DNA from: Paenibacillus yonginensis
GTDB lineage: Bacteria; Bacillota; Bacilli; Paenibacillales; Paenibacillaceae
Length of the DNA: 64,000 bases
Direction: 5' to 3'
Assembly: GCF_001685395.1 (NCBI RefSeq)
Contig: NZ_CP014167.1
Coordinates: 1,121,501 to 1,185,500 of the forward strand
Position numbers and translations under genes: made by a program. Each line of letters opens with the position of its first letter. Within the stretch, counting starts at the first letter, position 1. Below, in pieces: positions 9,441 through 18,388 of the stretch. The notes under the pieces were generated by a model that worked only from the letters and a program-made list of their open reading frames with translations, was not told where the DNA came from and ran no database searches.

Positions 9441-10706
9441 GTGATCAAGACGCAGTTAAACAACGGCCTTAGAGTCGTGATGGAGAAAATTCCGACTTTT
9501 CGCTCCGTTTCCTTCGGCATCTGGGTGAAAACAGGATCCAGGAACGAAAAGATCGAGGAGAACGGCATTTCCCATTTTATCGAGCACATGCTCTTTAAAG
9601 GCACAGAACGTTTCAGCGCCAAAGACATTGCGGAGCAGTTCGACGCGATCGGCGGGAATGTGAACGCCTTTACTTCCAAAGAATATACGTGTTATTACTT
9701 CAAAGTGCTGGATCAGCATCTGGAGATTGCCATGGACGTGCTGGCGGACATGTTTTTCCATTCCCAGTTTGACGAGGAAGAGCTGAGAAAAGAGAAAAAT
9801 GTTATCCTCGAAGAAATCTCCATGTATGAAGACACGCCGGATGATATGGTGCATGATCTTCTGGCTGAAGCAGCGTACGGCGGCCATTCTTTGGCTTTCC
9901 CGATTCTGGGTACGGAAGAACGTCTGCAGCCTATGGATTCGGCCAAGCTGCACCGGTATATGAAGGAGCATTATACGCTGGACAATACCGTGATCAGCAT
10001 TGCCGGCAATTATGATGAGGGGATAATCGACCTGCTGGAGAAATATTTCGGCGGCTTCAACATCACTGGAGGCGAGCAGCAGCTGGTTGAGCCTGACTTT
10101 GTAGGCGACCTGCGATTTTACAGGAAAAAAACCGAACAGAATCATATCTGTCTAACCTTTCCGGGACTGCCAAGCGGCCATGACAAGCAGTATGCGATGC
10201 TGCTGCTCAACAATGCGCTCGGAGGCGGCATGAGCTCCAGACTGTTCCAGGAAATCCGGGAGAAACGCGGGCTTGCTTATTCCGTGTACTCCTATCATAG
10301 TTCCTATGCGGACAGCGGTTTATTTTCGATCTATGCGGGAACGGCCCCTAAGCAGACCAAAGAGGTTCTGGAATTGACGAAAGAGCTGCTGCTTGAGGTT
10401 CGTGACAAGGGTTTGACCGAAGATGAGCTGCATAAAGGCAAAGAGCAGATGAAAGGCAGCCTGATTCTGGGCTCGGAGGGCACGGGCAGCCGGATGAACC
10501 GTCTCGGCAAAAATGAACTGATGCTCGGCAAACACTACACGCTTGATGAAATCATCAGCCGGATCGAAGCGGTGAAGATGGAGGATATCGAGGACGTGAT
10601 CGCCCGGATGTTCAAGCAGCCTTTTGCGCTAGCGATGGTGGGTGCTTCAGATAAAGTAATATCAGGATTAAGGAGAGATGAGCTTGTCGTATCTAGTACA
10701 AATTAA
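9441..10706 (+). CDS. mlpA: M16 family zinc protease (MlpA/YmxG)
   Basis: A 421-residue peptidase of the insulinase/processing-peptidase family. The inverted zinc motif [10 protein letters not shown] lies near residue 48 and the third ligand region [12 protein letters not shown] about 70 residues on. The C-terminal M16 half has [20 protein letters not shown]. The start chosen is the GTG at 9441, directly after TAGGAGGT; the frame is open 120 bases further back but without a ribosome site. It overlaps dut by 29 bases. In B. subtilis the homologue precedes the dipicolinate operon as here; its substrate is unknown. Confidence 0.9.
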   Translation: MIKTQLNNGLRVVMEKIPTFRSVSFGIWVKTGSRNEKIEENGISHFIEHMLFKGTERFSAKDIAEQFDAIGGNVNAFTSKEYTCYYFKVLDQHLEIAMDVLADMFFHSQFDEEELRKEKNVILEEISMYEDTPDDMVHDLLAEAAYGGHSLAFPILGTEERLQPMDSAKLHRYMKEHYTLDNTVISIAGNYDEGIIDLLEKYFGGFNITGGEQQLVEPDFVGDLRFYRKKTEQNHICLTFPGLPSGHDKQYAMLLLNNALGGGMSSRLFQEIREKRGLAYSVYSYHSSYADSGLFSIYAGTAPKQTKEVLELTKELLLEVRDKGLTEDELHKGKEQMKGSLILGSEGTGSRMNRLGKNELMLGKHYTLDEIISRIEAVKMEDIEDVIARMFKQPFALAMVGASDKVISGLRRDELVVSSTN

Positions 10707-11133
10707 TCGCCTTCCGGGAAATGAAGATATTGAACTTCCCCGTAAAATGTCCGAGCTGGCTTCCGGATTCGATCTTTATGCCGCTGTAGAGGAAGACTTC
10801 GTTCTGAAACCAGGGGAACGCGGGCTTGTGCCTACCGGCTTTGCGCTGGCGATGCCGGCAGGCCTCGAGGCTCAGATCCGGCCAAGAAGCGGCCTGGCGC
10901 TTAAAGCAGGCCTTACCTGCCTGAATACGCCGGGAACTATTGACGCGGATTATCGCGGCGAAATCAAGGTTCTGCTGATCAATCTCGGGCAGGAGCCGTT
11001 TACGATCAAACGCAACGAGCGGATCGCGCAGATGGTCTTCCAGGCGGTGCCGGCTGTTGAACTGCAGCAGGTAGACGTCTTGTCCGAAACGGTGCGCGGA
11101 AGCGGCGGCTTTGGCCATACCGGCCGGAATTAA
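10678..11133 (+). CDS. dut: dUTP diphosphatase
   Basis: dUTPase hydrolyses dUTP to dUMP, keeping uracil out of DNA and feeding dTMP synthesis. The 151-residue product carries the trimeric dUTPase motifs: [16 protein letters not shown], the uracil-binding hairpin [13 protein letters not shown] and the C-terminal lid [11 protein letters not shown]. The ATG at 10678 follows AGGAGAG inside the mlpA 3' end, so translation is probably coupled. B. subtilis has ymxH at this position instead; dut here is a lineage-specific arrangement. Confidence 0.95.
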   Translation: MSLSYLVQINRLPGNEDIELPRKMSELASGFDLYAAVEEDFVLKPGERGLVPTGFALAMPAGLEAQIRPRSGLALKAGLTCLNTPGTIDADYRGEIKVLLINLGQEPFTIKRNERIAQMVFQAVPAVELQQVDVLSETVRGSGGFGHTGRN

Positions 11134-11173
11134 TTCATTTGCCTATCTTCCATATCTTGAACCACGATTAACC

Positions 11174-11222
11174 AAACCGTTTGTGTGCCGAGGGAACCTC
11201 TTGGCTGCACAAGCGGTTTTTT
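11174..11222 (+). terminator. terminator after dut
   Basis: Stem AACCGtTTGTG..GCC / GGC..CACAAgCGGTT with a short loop and six T; separates mlpA-dut from the dpa operon. Confidence 0.85.
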
Positions 11223-11288
11223 GCTGAGTGCGCCTGCCTCTCCGCCGGAGAAATCTGGCCTTCCTTCCGACCTTTGCGCAGGGCCCTC

Positions 11289-11316
11289 ACCCCCGGCTCC
11301 TCCCCTGCATAAGATA
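11289..11316 (+). promoter_or_regulatory. sigma-K promoter of the dipicolinate operon
   Basis: -10 CATAAGATA at 11308-11316 is an exact match to the sigma-K consensus CATANNNTA, with the minimal -35 AC at 11289-11290, 17 bases upstream. In B. subtilis spoVFAB is transcribed by sigma-K in the mother cell, which fits. Confidence 0.75.
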
Positions 11317-11355
11317 CATGGATAAAAGTTAGTCTGAAGGGAGTGACATCCAATA

Positions 11356-12255
11356 ATGCTTACCGGACTGACGATTGTATTTCTGGGTGGCGATGCGCGC
11401 CAGCTGGAGGTAATCGGTAAGTGTGCCGAACTGGATGCTGCCGTCAAGCTTGCGGGGTTTGATCAGCTGAAGCCGCTGCCTCATGGGGTCTCGGGGGAGA
11501 AGCTGACCGAAGATCTGATGTCGGAAGCGGATGTGCTCATTTTGCCTGTACTCAGCTGCAGTGACACCGGAGTTGTAAGCACCTCATTCTCGGAAGAGAA
11601 GCCGGTGCTTAAAGAGGAGCTGATCGCTGCGCTGCCCAAGCATGCTTTGATCTACACAGGTGTGGCGAAGCCTTACCTGCTTAAACTGTGCGAGAAGTAC
11701 GGCATAAAGGTCATTCAGGTGCTGGACCGGGACGATGTTGCCATTTACAATTCCATTCCTACCGCTGAAGGCGCGCTGATGCTGGCGATACAAAACACCG
11801 ACATCACTATACATGGATCTACCTGCGCGGTGCTGGGCATGGGCAGGACGGGATTCACCATGGCAAGAACGCTGCAGGGGATCGGCGCTAAGGTGAAGAT
11901 GGGCGTTAGAAGGAAAGAGCAGTTTGCCAGAGCGGAGGAACTCGGCTGGAACCCTTTTCTGACGCAGGATTTGGCCAATGAGGCGAGCGGTGTTGACTTG
12001 ATTTTTAATACAATTCCGAATATGATTATCACAGCACAAGTCCTATCAAAATTATCGCCAAAGGCGGTTATTATCGATCTTGCTTCTGCCCCGGGCGGCA
12101 CCGATTTCCGGTTTGCCGAGAAACGGGGCATCAAGGCGATTTTGGCGCCAGGTCTACCCGGAATTGTCGCTCCCCGCACGGCCGGAATCATTATGGCCAA
12201 TTGTATTTGTCAATCATTGGAAGAGGAGTTAACGACACGGGGGGATGAACGGTGA
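11356..12255 (+). CDS. dpaA: dipicolinate synthase subunit A
   Basis: DpaA with DpaB oxidises dihydrodipicolinate to dipicolinic acid, the Ca2+-chelated spore-core solute that gives heat resistance. The 299-residue product has an N-terminal domain and a Rossmann NAD(P)-binding domain with LGMGRTGFTMARTLQGIGAKV near residue 160. The ATG follows GAAGGGAGTGACATCC. It is the first gene after a sigma-K promoter and overlaps dpaB by four bases. The operon leads directly to asd-dapG-dapA, which supply the substrate. Confidence 0.95.
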   Translation: MLTGLTIVFLGGDARQLEVIGKCAELDAAVKLAGFDQLKPLPHGVSGEKLTEDLMSEADVLILPVLSCSDTGVVSTSFSEEKPVLKEELIAALPKHALIYTGVAKPYLLKLCEKYGIKVIQVLDRDDVAIYNSIPTAEGALMLAIQNTDITIHGSTCAVLGMGRTGFTMARTLQGIGAKVKMGVRRKEQFARAEELGWNPFLTQDLANEASGVDLIFNTIPNMIITAQVLSKLSPKAVIIDLASAPGGTDFRFAEKRGIKAILAPGLPGIVAPRTAGIIMANCICQSLEEELTTRGDER

Positions 12256-12845
12256 ATTTTGAAGGCAAAACGGTAGGCTATGCGCTTACGGGTTCACATT
12301 GTACGCTTGAAGAGGTTATGGAGCAGGTTTCACGATTTGTGCAGCTCGGGGCCAAGGTCATTCCAATCGCTTCGCCATCCGTAATGACTACGGATACGCG
12401 GTTTGGCACCTCCTTACACTGGCAAAAGCAGTTGAAAGAATTGACAGGGAATGATATCATTTCTTCAATTGTAGATGCAGAGCCGCTTGGACCCAAGAAT
12501 ATGCTGGATATTATTGTGATAGCTCCATGCACGGGGAATACGACAAGCAAGCTGGCCAACGCCATGACAGACAGTCCTGTCCTGATGGCGGCCAAAGGAA
12601 TGCTGCGCAACCATAAACCGGTGGTCATTGCCATTTCCACGAATGACGGGCTTGGCTTAAACGCAGCGAATATCGCTAAATTGCTGGCGGCCAAAAATTT
12701 CTATTTTGTGCCGTTTGGCCAAGATAATCCGACCGGCAAGCCAAATTCGCTTGTGGCCGATATGAGTTTGATTCCTGAAGCTTGCTATGCCGCTTTGCAG
12801 GGCAAACAAATTCAGCCGATGCTGGTTCAGCGCGTTCAGGGCTGA
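12252..12845 (+). CDS. dpaB: dipicolinate synthase subunit B (flavoprotein)
   Basis: The second subunit of dipicolinate synthase, a flavoprotein of the Dfp/UbiX fold. The 197-residue product shows the N-terminal GYALTGSHCTLEEVM segment and IVIAPCTGNTTSKLANAMTDSP, typical of the flavin pocket. The GTG start overlaps the dpaA stop and is preceded by GGGGGATGAAC. No terminator separates it from asd, so sigma-K transcripts may continue into the lysine genes. Confidence 0.94.
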   Translation: MNFEGKTVGYALTGSHCTLEEVMEQVSRFVQLGAKVIPIASPSVMTTDTRFGTSLHWQKQLKELTGNDIISSIVDAEPLGPKNMLDIIVIAPCTGNTTSKLANAMTDSPVLMAAKGMLRNHKPVVIAISTNDGLGLNAANIAKLLAAKNFYFVPFGQDNPTGKPNSLVADMSLIPEACYAALQGKQIQPMLVQRVQG

Positions 12846-12852
12846 TCAATTT

Positions 12853-12881
12853 TTGCAGCCCTGCGAAACTGCAATTATATG
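12853..12881 (+). promoter_or_regulatory. candidate vegetative promoter of asd
   Basis: TTGCAG at 12853-12858 and TATATG at 12876-12881, spacing 17, in the 77-base gap between dpaB and asd. It would let asd-dapG-dapA be expressed in growing cells independently of sigma-K. Confidence 0.45.
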
Positions 12882-12922
12882 TTATATAATAATTATTAGA
12901 TAGTTGAGGGGAGACGCACCAG

Positions 12923-13957
12923 ATGAGCAAAACGAGATGGAATGTCGCTGTAGTAGGAGCGACGGGAGCCGTTGGAGAACAAATCATAAAACTACTAGAG
13001 AAACGGGATTTTCCGGTAGGAAAGCTTAAGCTGCTGTCCTCCGCCCGTTCAGCGGGAACTGTCGTTACCTTTAAGGGACAGGAAATTGTCGTTGAGGAAG
13101 CTCGTCCGGATAGTTTTGAGGGCATCGACATTGCGCTGTTCAGCGCAGGCGGCGATGTCTCCAAGGAGCTTGCCCCTCATGCGGTTCGCCATGGCGCTGT
13201 ATGTATTGACAACACCAACGCTTTTCGGATGGATGAAAATACACCGCTTGTTGTTCCCGAAGTCAACGCAGAGAAGATTTGGGAGCATAAAGGGATTATA
13301 GCCAACCCGAACTGCTCTACCATTCAAATGGTTGCGGCGCTTAAGCCGCTTTATGATAAGTTTGGCATTGACCGCATTATCGTATCGACCTATCAGGCCG
13401 TATCTGGTGCAGGAGCTCGCGCCATCGACGAAATGCGCCGTCAAACCAAAGAAATTCTGGAGAACGGCGCCACAACGCCTGACATTCTTCCGGTAGGCTC
13501 GCTGCCGGTGAAACATCAGATCGCGTTTAACGCCATTCCTCAAATCGATAAATTCCAGGACAACGGATATACCTTGGAAGAGATGAAAATGGTACGTGAA
13601 ACCAAAAAAATCTTCGGTGATGATTCGGTACAAGTGACGGCAACCTGCGTTCGGATTCCTGTAGTATACGGTCACTCAGAATCGGTATACGTGGAACTCA
13701 AGCAGGATTTCGATCTGGAGGAAGTGAAGCAGCTGCTTTCGGAAGCGCCGGGCGTCGTGCTGGTGGATGATCCTTCCCAGCAGGCTTACCCGCTGGCTTC
13801 TGAAGCCGCCGGCAAAAATGAAGTGTTCGTCGGCCGCATTCGTCGCGATTTGACGAACAGCCGAGGCCTCAATCTTTGGATCGTGTCGGATAACCTCCTT
13901 AAAGGAGCCGCTTGGAACGCCGTTCAAATCGCCGAACAATTTGTAGCCAAATCTTAA
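12923..13957 (+). CDS. asd: aspartate-semialdehyde dehydrogenase
   Basis: Asd reduces aspartyl phosphate to aspartate semialdehyde with NADPH, the branch point to lysine, diaminopimelate, threonine and methionine. The 344-residue product has the nucleotide motif GATGAVG near residue 12, the catalytic cysteine in NPNCSTIQM near residue 130 and SGAGARAIDEM after it. The ATG follows GAGGGGAGACGCACCAG. It leads the lysine part of the locus and is followed by a hairpin before dapG. Confidence 0.96.
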   Translation: MSKTRWNVAVVGATGAVGEQIIKLLEKRDFPVGKLKLLSSARSAGTVVTFKGQEIVVEEARPDSFEGIDIALFSAGGDVSKELAPHAVRHGAVCIDNTNAFRMDENTPLVVPEVNAEKIWEHKGIIANPNCSTIQMVAALKPLYDKFGIDRIIVSTYQAVSGAGARAIDEMRRQTKEILENGATTPDILPVGSLPVKHQIAFNAIPQIDKFQDNGYTLEEMKMVRETKKIFGDDSVQVTATCVRIPVVYGHSESVYVELKQDFDLEEVKQLLSEAPGVVLVDDPSQQAYPLASEAAGKNEVFVGRIRRDLTNSRGLNLWIVSDNLLKGAAWNAVQIAEQFVAKS

Positions 13958-13973
13958 TTTGGGATATACAGGA

Positions 13974-14004
13974 CCGGCCGAGAAATCGGCCGTTCTTTTC
14001 TTCA
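13974..14004 (+). terminator. terminator or attenuator between asd and dapG
   Basis: Perfect stem CGGCCGA/TCGGCCG closed by a GAAA tetraloop, then TTCTTTTCTT. The T tract is interrupted, so termination may be partial. Confidence 0.65.
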
Positions 14005-14079
14005 TAACGATAAAAAAATAATACATCCATTCCTGACCCGGAATGAAAGTTGGTTCATCTAAGTTGGAGGTTGAGTTCC

Positions 14080-15297
14080 ATGCGTGTTTTGGTGCAAAAG
14101 TTTGGCGGCACCTCTTTGGCTACGTCGGAAGCGAGAGAACATGTGCTTAAGCATATAACAAGAGAATTGGCGGACGGGTACCGCCTAGTGGTCGTTGTTT
14201 CGGCCATGGGCCGCAAAGGAGACCCTTATGCTACGGATACCCTGCTCGATTTAGCCGCGGCAAACGGCAACGCACTTCCGGCCAGGGAAAAGGATTTGTT
14301 GATGTGCTGCGGCGAAATCATATCAGCCGCTACCCTGTGCAGCCTGCTTGAAGCGAAAGGCATTTCGTCCACGGTATTAACCGGCGCTCAAGCCGGCTTC
14401 AGAACGGATGCGCATTTTGGCAGCGCCCGGATTCTGGACGTTGTGCCGGACCGGATTTTTAAAGAATTTGAAGACAAAAGCGTGGTGATCGTGACCGGGT
14501 TTCAGGGCGAAAGCGCCAGCGGCGATTTTACCACCCTTGGCCGGGGAGGAAGCGATACTTCGGCTACGGCGCTTGGAGCGGCTTTGCATGCCGAAATCGT
14601 AGATATCTACACAGACGTAAACGGTATTCTTACTGCAGACCCGCGGCTTGTCGAAGATGCCAAACCATTGGCTTATGTCAGCTATGCCGAAATTTGCAAT
14701 ATGGCCCATCAGGGAGCCAAGGTCATTCATCCGCGGGCTGTTGAAATTGCCATGCAGGCCGGTGTACCGGTGCGCGTCCGGTCGACGTTCAGTGACGAAA
14801 AAGGTACGCTTGTTGCGAATCCGGAAGGCTTCAAAGATGTCCAGGCGGGTGTGGTGGACCGCTTTGTAACGGGAATTGCTTATGTCGGCAATGTCACACA
14901 GATCATGGTGGAATCCGGCGAAGGAAGTTACAAGCTTCAATTGCAGGTGTTTAAAGCCATGGCAGAGAATGATATAAGTGTAGACTTTATTAACGTAACC
15001 CCAACTGGGGTCGTTTATACGGTTTTTGATTATGAAGCGGACAGAGCCGCCGACAAGCTCAGAGAGCTGGGGTTAAGTCCGAAGATCTTGACCGGCTGCG
15101 CCAAAGTATCCGTTATAGGCGGGGGAATTAACGGCGTTCCCGGGATTATGGCCAAAATCGTCGAAGCGCTGGCCGAGAAGGATATTCAGATTCTGCAGTC
15201 CGCGGACTCGAACACGACGATCTGGGTGTTGGTTCATAAGGAAGATATGGTGCAGGCCTTAAGGGCTCTTCATAAAAAATTTGAGCTTCATATCTAA
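14080..15297 (+). CDS. dapG: aspartate kinase I (DapG type)
   Basis: Phosphorylates aspartate at the head of the lysine/diaminopimelate pathway. The 405-residue product begins MRVLVQKFGGTSLA, with kinase motifs TGFQGES and GRGGSDTSA, and two C-terminal ACT domains (about residues 270-400) that sense an end product; DapG of B. subtilis is inhibited by meso-diaminopimelate. The start is the ATG at 14080 after TTGGAGG; the open frame upstream to 14050 lacks a ribosome site. No lysine riboswitch is visible in the short leader. The order asd-dapG-dapA is the Bacillus one. Confidence 0.94.
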   Translation: MRVLVQKFGGTSLATSEAREHVLKHITRELADGYRLVVVVSAMGRKGDPYATDTLLDLAAANGNALPAREKDLLMCCGEIISAATLCSLLEAKGISSTVLTGAQAGFRTDAHFGSARILDVVPDRIFKEFEDKSVVIVTGFQGESASGDFTTLGRGGSDTSATALGAALHAEIVDIYTDVNGILTADPRLVEDAKPLAYVSYAEICNMAHQGAKVIHPRAVEIAMQAGVPVRVRSTFSDEKGTLVANPEGFKDVQAGVVDRFVTGIAYVGNVTQIMVESGEGSYKLQLQVFKAMAENDISVDFINVTPTGVVYTVFDYEADRAADKLRELGLSPKILTGCAKVSVIGGGINGVPGIMAKIVEALAEKDIQILQSADSNTTIWVLVHKEDMVQALRALHKKFELHI

Positions 15298-15351
15298 AGC
15301 CGATTCATCGGCAGCTTAAAGAAAGTCAAACACAGATGAGGAGGACGAATT

Positions 15352-16236
15352 GTGGATTTCGGAAGATTAGTGACTGCGATGGTCACCCCCTTTGATGAAG
15401 CTGGGCAAATCGATTGGGACCAGACCGCAAAGCTTATAGATTATTTAGTGGAAAATCAGAAATCCGACACGCTTGTGATCAGCGGGACCACGGGCGAATC
15501 GCCAACACTGTCGACCGAGGAGAAGCTGCTTTTATTTGATTTTGCGGTCAAACATGCCGCAGGCCGCTGCAAAATTATCGCCGGTACCGGCACCAACTCC
15601 ACCGAAGCTTCGATCAAGATGACCAAAGAGGCGGAAAAGCTTGGGGTGGACGGGGCTTTATTGGTGGTGCCTTATTACAATAAACCAAATCAGGAAGGCA
15701 TGTTCCGCCATTTTGAAGCTATTGCAACCTCAACGACCCTGCCGATCATGCTGTATAACGTTCCAAGCCGGACGGTTGCCTGCTTAAGCACGGAAACCAT
15801 TCTTCGCCTGGCTGAAATCCATAACATAGTAGCTGTTAAGGAGTGCGCCCCGCTTGAGCAGGTGGCTCAAGTGGTCTCGGCAGCGCCTGCCGGGTTTAGA
15901 GTCTATTCCGGAGAAGATGCCGCAACGCTGCCTGCCCTGGCGGTCGGAGGACACGGCATCGTTAGTGTTGCCAGCCATATTGCCGGTGCCGAGATGAAGG
16001 ACATGATCGAAGCTTATCTGGGCGGCGAGGTGGCCAAAGCGGCGAAACTGCACCAGAGGCTGCTGCCGCTCTTTAAAGGGCTATTCGAGGCTCCGCACCC
16101 GGTTCCGAATCCGGTTGCCGTTAAGTTTGCCTTGAATGAACGCGGTATTTCAGTAGGTTCGGTCAGACTGCCTCTGGTTCCGGCGACGGAAGAAGAACAG
16201 CAATTTATCCGTTCGCTGCTTGCTGAACGAGTTTAA
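15352..16236 (+). CDS. dapA: 4-hydroxy-tetrahydrodipicolinate synthase
   Basis: Condenses pyruvate with aspartate semialdehyde; its product feeds both diaminopimelate/lysine and dipicolinate. The 294-residue TIM barrel keeps the catalytic threonines in SGTTGESPTL, the tyrosine in VVPYYNKPNQ, YNVPSRT and the Schiff-base lysine in VAVKEC (residue ~163). The GTG start follows GAGGAGGACGAATT. A strong terminator ends the asd-dapG-dapA unit. Confidence 0.95.
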   Translation: MDFGRLVTAMVTPFDEAGQIDWDQTAKLIDYLVENQKSDTLVISGTTGESPTLSTEEKLLLFDFAVKHAAGRCKIIAGTGTNSTEASIKMTKEAEKLGVDGALLVVPYYNKPNQEGMFRHFEAIATSTTLPIMLYNVPSRTVACLSTETILRLAEIHNIVAVKECAPLEQVAQVVSAAPAGFRVYSGEDAATLPALAVGGHGIVSVASHIAGAEMKDMIEAYLGGEVAKAAKLHQRLLPLFKGLFEAPHPVPNPVAVKFALNERGISVGSVRLPLVPATEEEQQFIRSLLAERV

Positions 16237-16287
16237 GGATTTATCCAAACTTTGGTTAATTAAAGTCCAAATAAAGGTCATGCTGTT

Positions 16288-16321
16288 AAAAACCGATGCT
16301 CCCTGCGGGGCATCGGTTTTT
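16288..16321 (+). terminator. terminator after dapA
   Basis: Stem AAAACCGATGC(T)CC / GG(G)GCATCGGTTTT with a short loop and a T5 tract; ends the lysine operon. Confidence 0.9.
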
Positions 16322-16364
16322 CTGTATCGAGACAAGGTAAGCAGGAATGGGAAGGAAGGCCGAC

Positions 16365-16394
16365 TTGTGTTTTGACAAATTAATCATGTATAAT
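16365..16394 (+). promoter_or_regulatory. sigma-A-type promoter upstream of RNase J gene
   Basis: -10 TATAAT at 16389-16394 with TTGTGT at 16365-16370, spacing 18. A perfect TTGACA at 16372-16377 is only 11 bases from the -10 and cannot pair with it. The promoter would start a ~200-nt leader. Confidence 0.55.
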
Positions 16395-16599
16395 GAGTTC
16401 AAGTGACTGGGTGCGGTATATTTTAGAAATTTAGTATAAGAACAAACTTCCACAGAAAATTCTACATGCGCATTGGGGCCGCCGGCAACGGAAGTTTATT
16501 CTTCAACTGCGTTTATGTTGTCTTTTAAGGGGAGTAGGTCCTTTTCTTATATCGTTTAACAAAATATGACGTCCAAATTTATAGGAGGGTTAGATCGTC
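16395..16599 (+). other. long structured leader of the RNase J gene
   Basis: About 200 bases without a gene. An 8-bp long-range stem AAACTTCC (about 16444) / GGAAGTTT (about 16490) encloses a GGCCGCCGGC-rich segment; a second weak pairing AAGG/CCTT lies just before the ribosome site ATAGGAGGGTT. It could mediate autoregulation by RNase J or simply stabilise the mRNA; this is inference. Confidence 0.4.
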
Positions 16600-18282
16600 T
16601 TGTCCAAAAAAAATAATAATGACAAACTAAGCATCTTCTCGCTCGGCGGCGTAGCCGAAATTGGGAAGAACATGTACGTAATTCAGTACGCCAATGACAT
16701 CGTTGTCATTGATGCGGGCCTTAAGTTCCCTGAGGAGGACATGCTCGGCATCGACATCGTCATTCCCGATATCTCTTATTTGACTGAGAATCGCGATAAA
16801 GTCAGAGGGATCGTATTGACGCACGGGCACGAAGACCATATCGGCGGATTGCCGTACGTACTTAAAAATTTGAATGTTCCGGTTTACGGAACTAAGCTGA
16901 CACTCGGACTAGTTGAGAACAAATTGAAAGAAGCCAACCTGTTGGGAGAAACCAAACGGATTCTGATTGATGCCGATTCGGAAATCCAGCTGGGAAGTAC
17001 GCTGAAAGCAACGTTTTTTGCTACAAACCATAGTATTCCGGACTCGGTTGGCGTATGCGTAGAGACGCCGGAAGGCAATGTGGTCCACACGGGTGACTTT
17101 AAATTTGACCATACTCCAGTTAACGGTCAATTTGCGGATTTGCAGCGGATGGCTCAAATCGGCGCACGGGGCGTGCTTGCCCTGCTTTCTGACAGTACGA
17201 ATGCTGAGAAGCCGGGCTTTACGCCATCGGAGAAGAGTGTCGGCGAAGTGCTCGATGATATCTTCAGCAAAGCCGAGCAACGGGTTGTCGTGGCAACCTT
17301 TGCGTCCAACGTACACCGGATCCAGCAGGTAATGAATGCCGCTTACAATACGGGGCGTAAAGTAACGATTATCGGCCGCAGTATGGTTAACGTAGTAGGA
17401 ATCGCATCCGATCTGGGTTATCTTGAGGTACCGGACGGCTTGATTATCGAACCTGAAGAAGTCAATAAAATGGCTGCTGATCGTGTTGTGATTTTGTGCA
17501 CGGGTTCTCAGGGCGAACCGATGTCCGCTTTGACACGAATGGCTCGTTCCACTCACCGTAAGGTGGATATTTTGCCGGGAGATACCGTTATCATTGCAGC
17601 TACTCCGGTTCCAGGCAACGAGAAATATGTAGGCCGTACCATTGACGAATTGTTCCGCCTTGGCGCAAATGTAATTTACAGCCGTTCCAATTCCGGCGTT
17701 CACGTATCCGGTCACGGCAGCCAGGAAGAATTGAAGCTGATGCTGAACCTGATGAAGCCAAAATATTTTATTCCGATTCACGGTGAACACCGGATGCTTC
17801 GCAGACACGCTTTGCTTGGCGAAAGCGTAGGCGTGGAGCATGAGAACATCTTCCTCATCGACATCGGCGATGTTGTTGAAATCCAAAACGGGGTTGCCCG
17901 CAAGGCAGGCAAAGTGCAGTCGGGCATCGTCCTGATTGACGGACTGGGCGTTGGTGATGTAGGAAACATCGTATTGCGTGACCGTAAGCTGCTGAGCCAG
18001 GATGGTATCCTTGTTGTAGTAGTTACGCTGAGCAAACAAGATGGCAAAATCGTCTCTGGTCCGGATATTATTTCCAGAGGTTTCGTATATGTTCGGGAAT
18101 CCGAAGGTTTGCTGGATGAAGCGAACCGCATTGTAAGCAGCACGCTTGAGAAGCTGATGAGCGAGAAAGTCAACGAATGGGCATCGCTGAAAACCAATGT
18201 CAAGGATTCGCTTGGACGTTTCCTTTACGAGCAAACCCGCCGCAGACCGATGATTCTTCCAATTATTATGGAAGTTAATTAA
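16600..18282 (+). CDS. rnj: ribonuclease J (rnjB-position orthologue with full catalytic motif)
   Basis: RNase J is a beta-CASP metallo-beta-lactamase nuclease with endo- and 5'-to-3' exonuclease activity on mRNA and rRNA precursors. The 560-residue product has THGHEDHIGG near residue 70, HTGDFKFD, HVSGHGSQEE and the C-terminal RRPMILPIIMEVN. It lies between dapA and tepA, where B. subtilis has rnjB (RNase J2), and parts of it read J2-like (MLGIDIVIPDISYL, GLGVGDVGNIVLRDR). Unlike B. subtilis J2, the HxHxDH metal motif is intact, so it should be an active nuclease. The start is TTG after ATAGGAGGGTT; no better ATG is available. Confidence 0.93.
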   Translation: MSKKNNNDKLSIFSLGGVAEIGKNMYVIQYANDIVVIDAGLKFPEEDMLGIDIVIPDISYLTENRDKVRGIVLTHGHEDHIGGLPYVLKNLNVPVYGTKLTLGLVENKLKEANLLGETKRILIDADSEIQLGSTLKATFFATNHSIPDSVGVCVETPEGNVVHTGDFKFDHTPVNGQFADLQRMAQIGARGVLALLSDSTNAEKPGFTPSEKSVGEVLDDIFSKAEQRVVVATFASNVHRIQQVMNAAYNTGRKVTIIGRSMVNVVGIASDLGYLEVPDGLIIEPEEVNKMAADRVVILCTGSQGEPMSALTRMARSTHRKVDILPGDTVIIAATPVPGNEKYVGRTIDELFRLGANVIYSRSNSGVHVSGHGSQEELKLMLNLMKPKYFIPIHGEHRMLRRHALLGESVGVEHENIFLIDIGDVVEIQNGVARKAGKVQSGIVLIDGLGVGDVGNIVLRDRKLLSQDGILVVVVTLSKQDGKIVSGPDIISRGFVYVRESEGLLDEANRIVSSTLEKLMSEKVNEWASLKTNVKDSLGRFLYEQTRRRPMILPIIMEVN

Positions 18283-18333
18283 TGATCGGCTGCCAGCGTT
18301 ATCACAGACCTCATTCTGCATAACCAGGCACAC

Positions 18334-18388
18334 AGCCTCTTCTCCACCTTGAAGCATTGGATGGCTTCGGGGGAGAGGGGGCTTTTTT
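18334..18388 (+). terminator. terminator after RNase J gene
   Basis: Long hairpin with outer arms AGCCTCTTCTCC / GGGAGAGGGGGCT and inner arms GAAGC/GCTTC, followed by six T. Confidence 0.85.

Noticed and set aside
16372-16394. TTGACA with TATAAT upstream of the RNase J gene as one promoter
   Set aside because: Only 11 bases separate the boxes; TTGTGT at 18 bases is a better partner.
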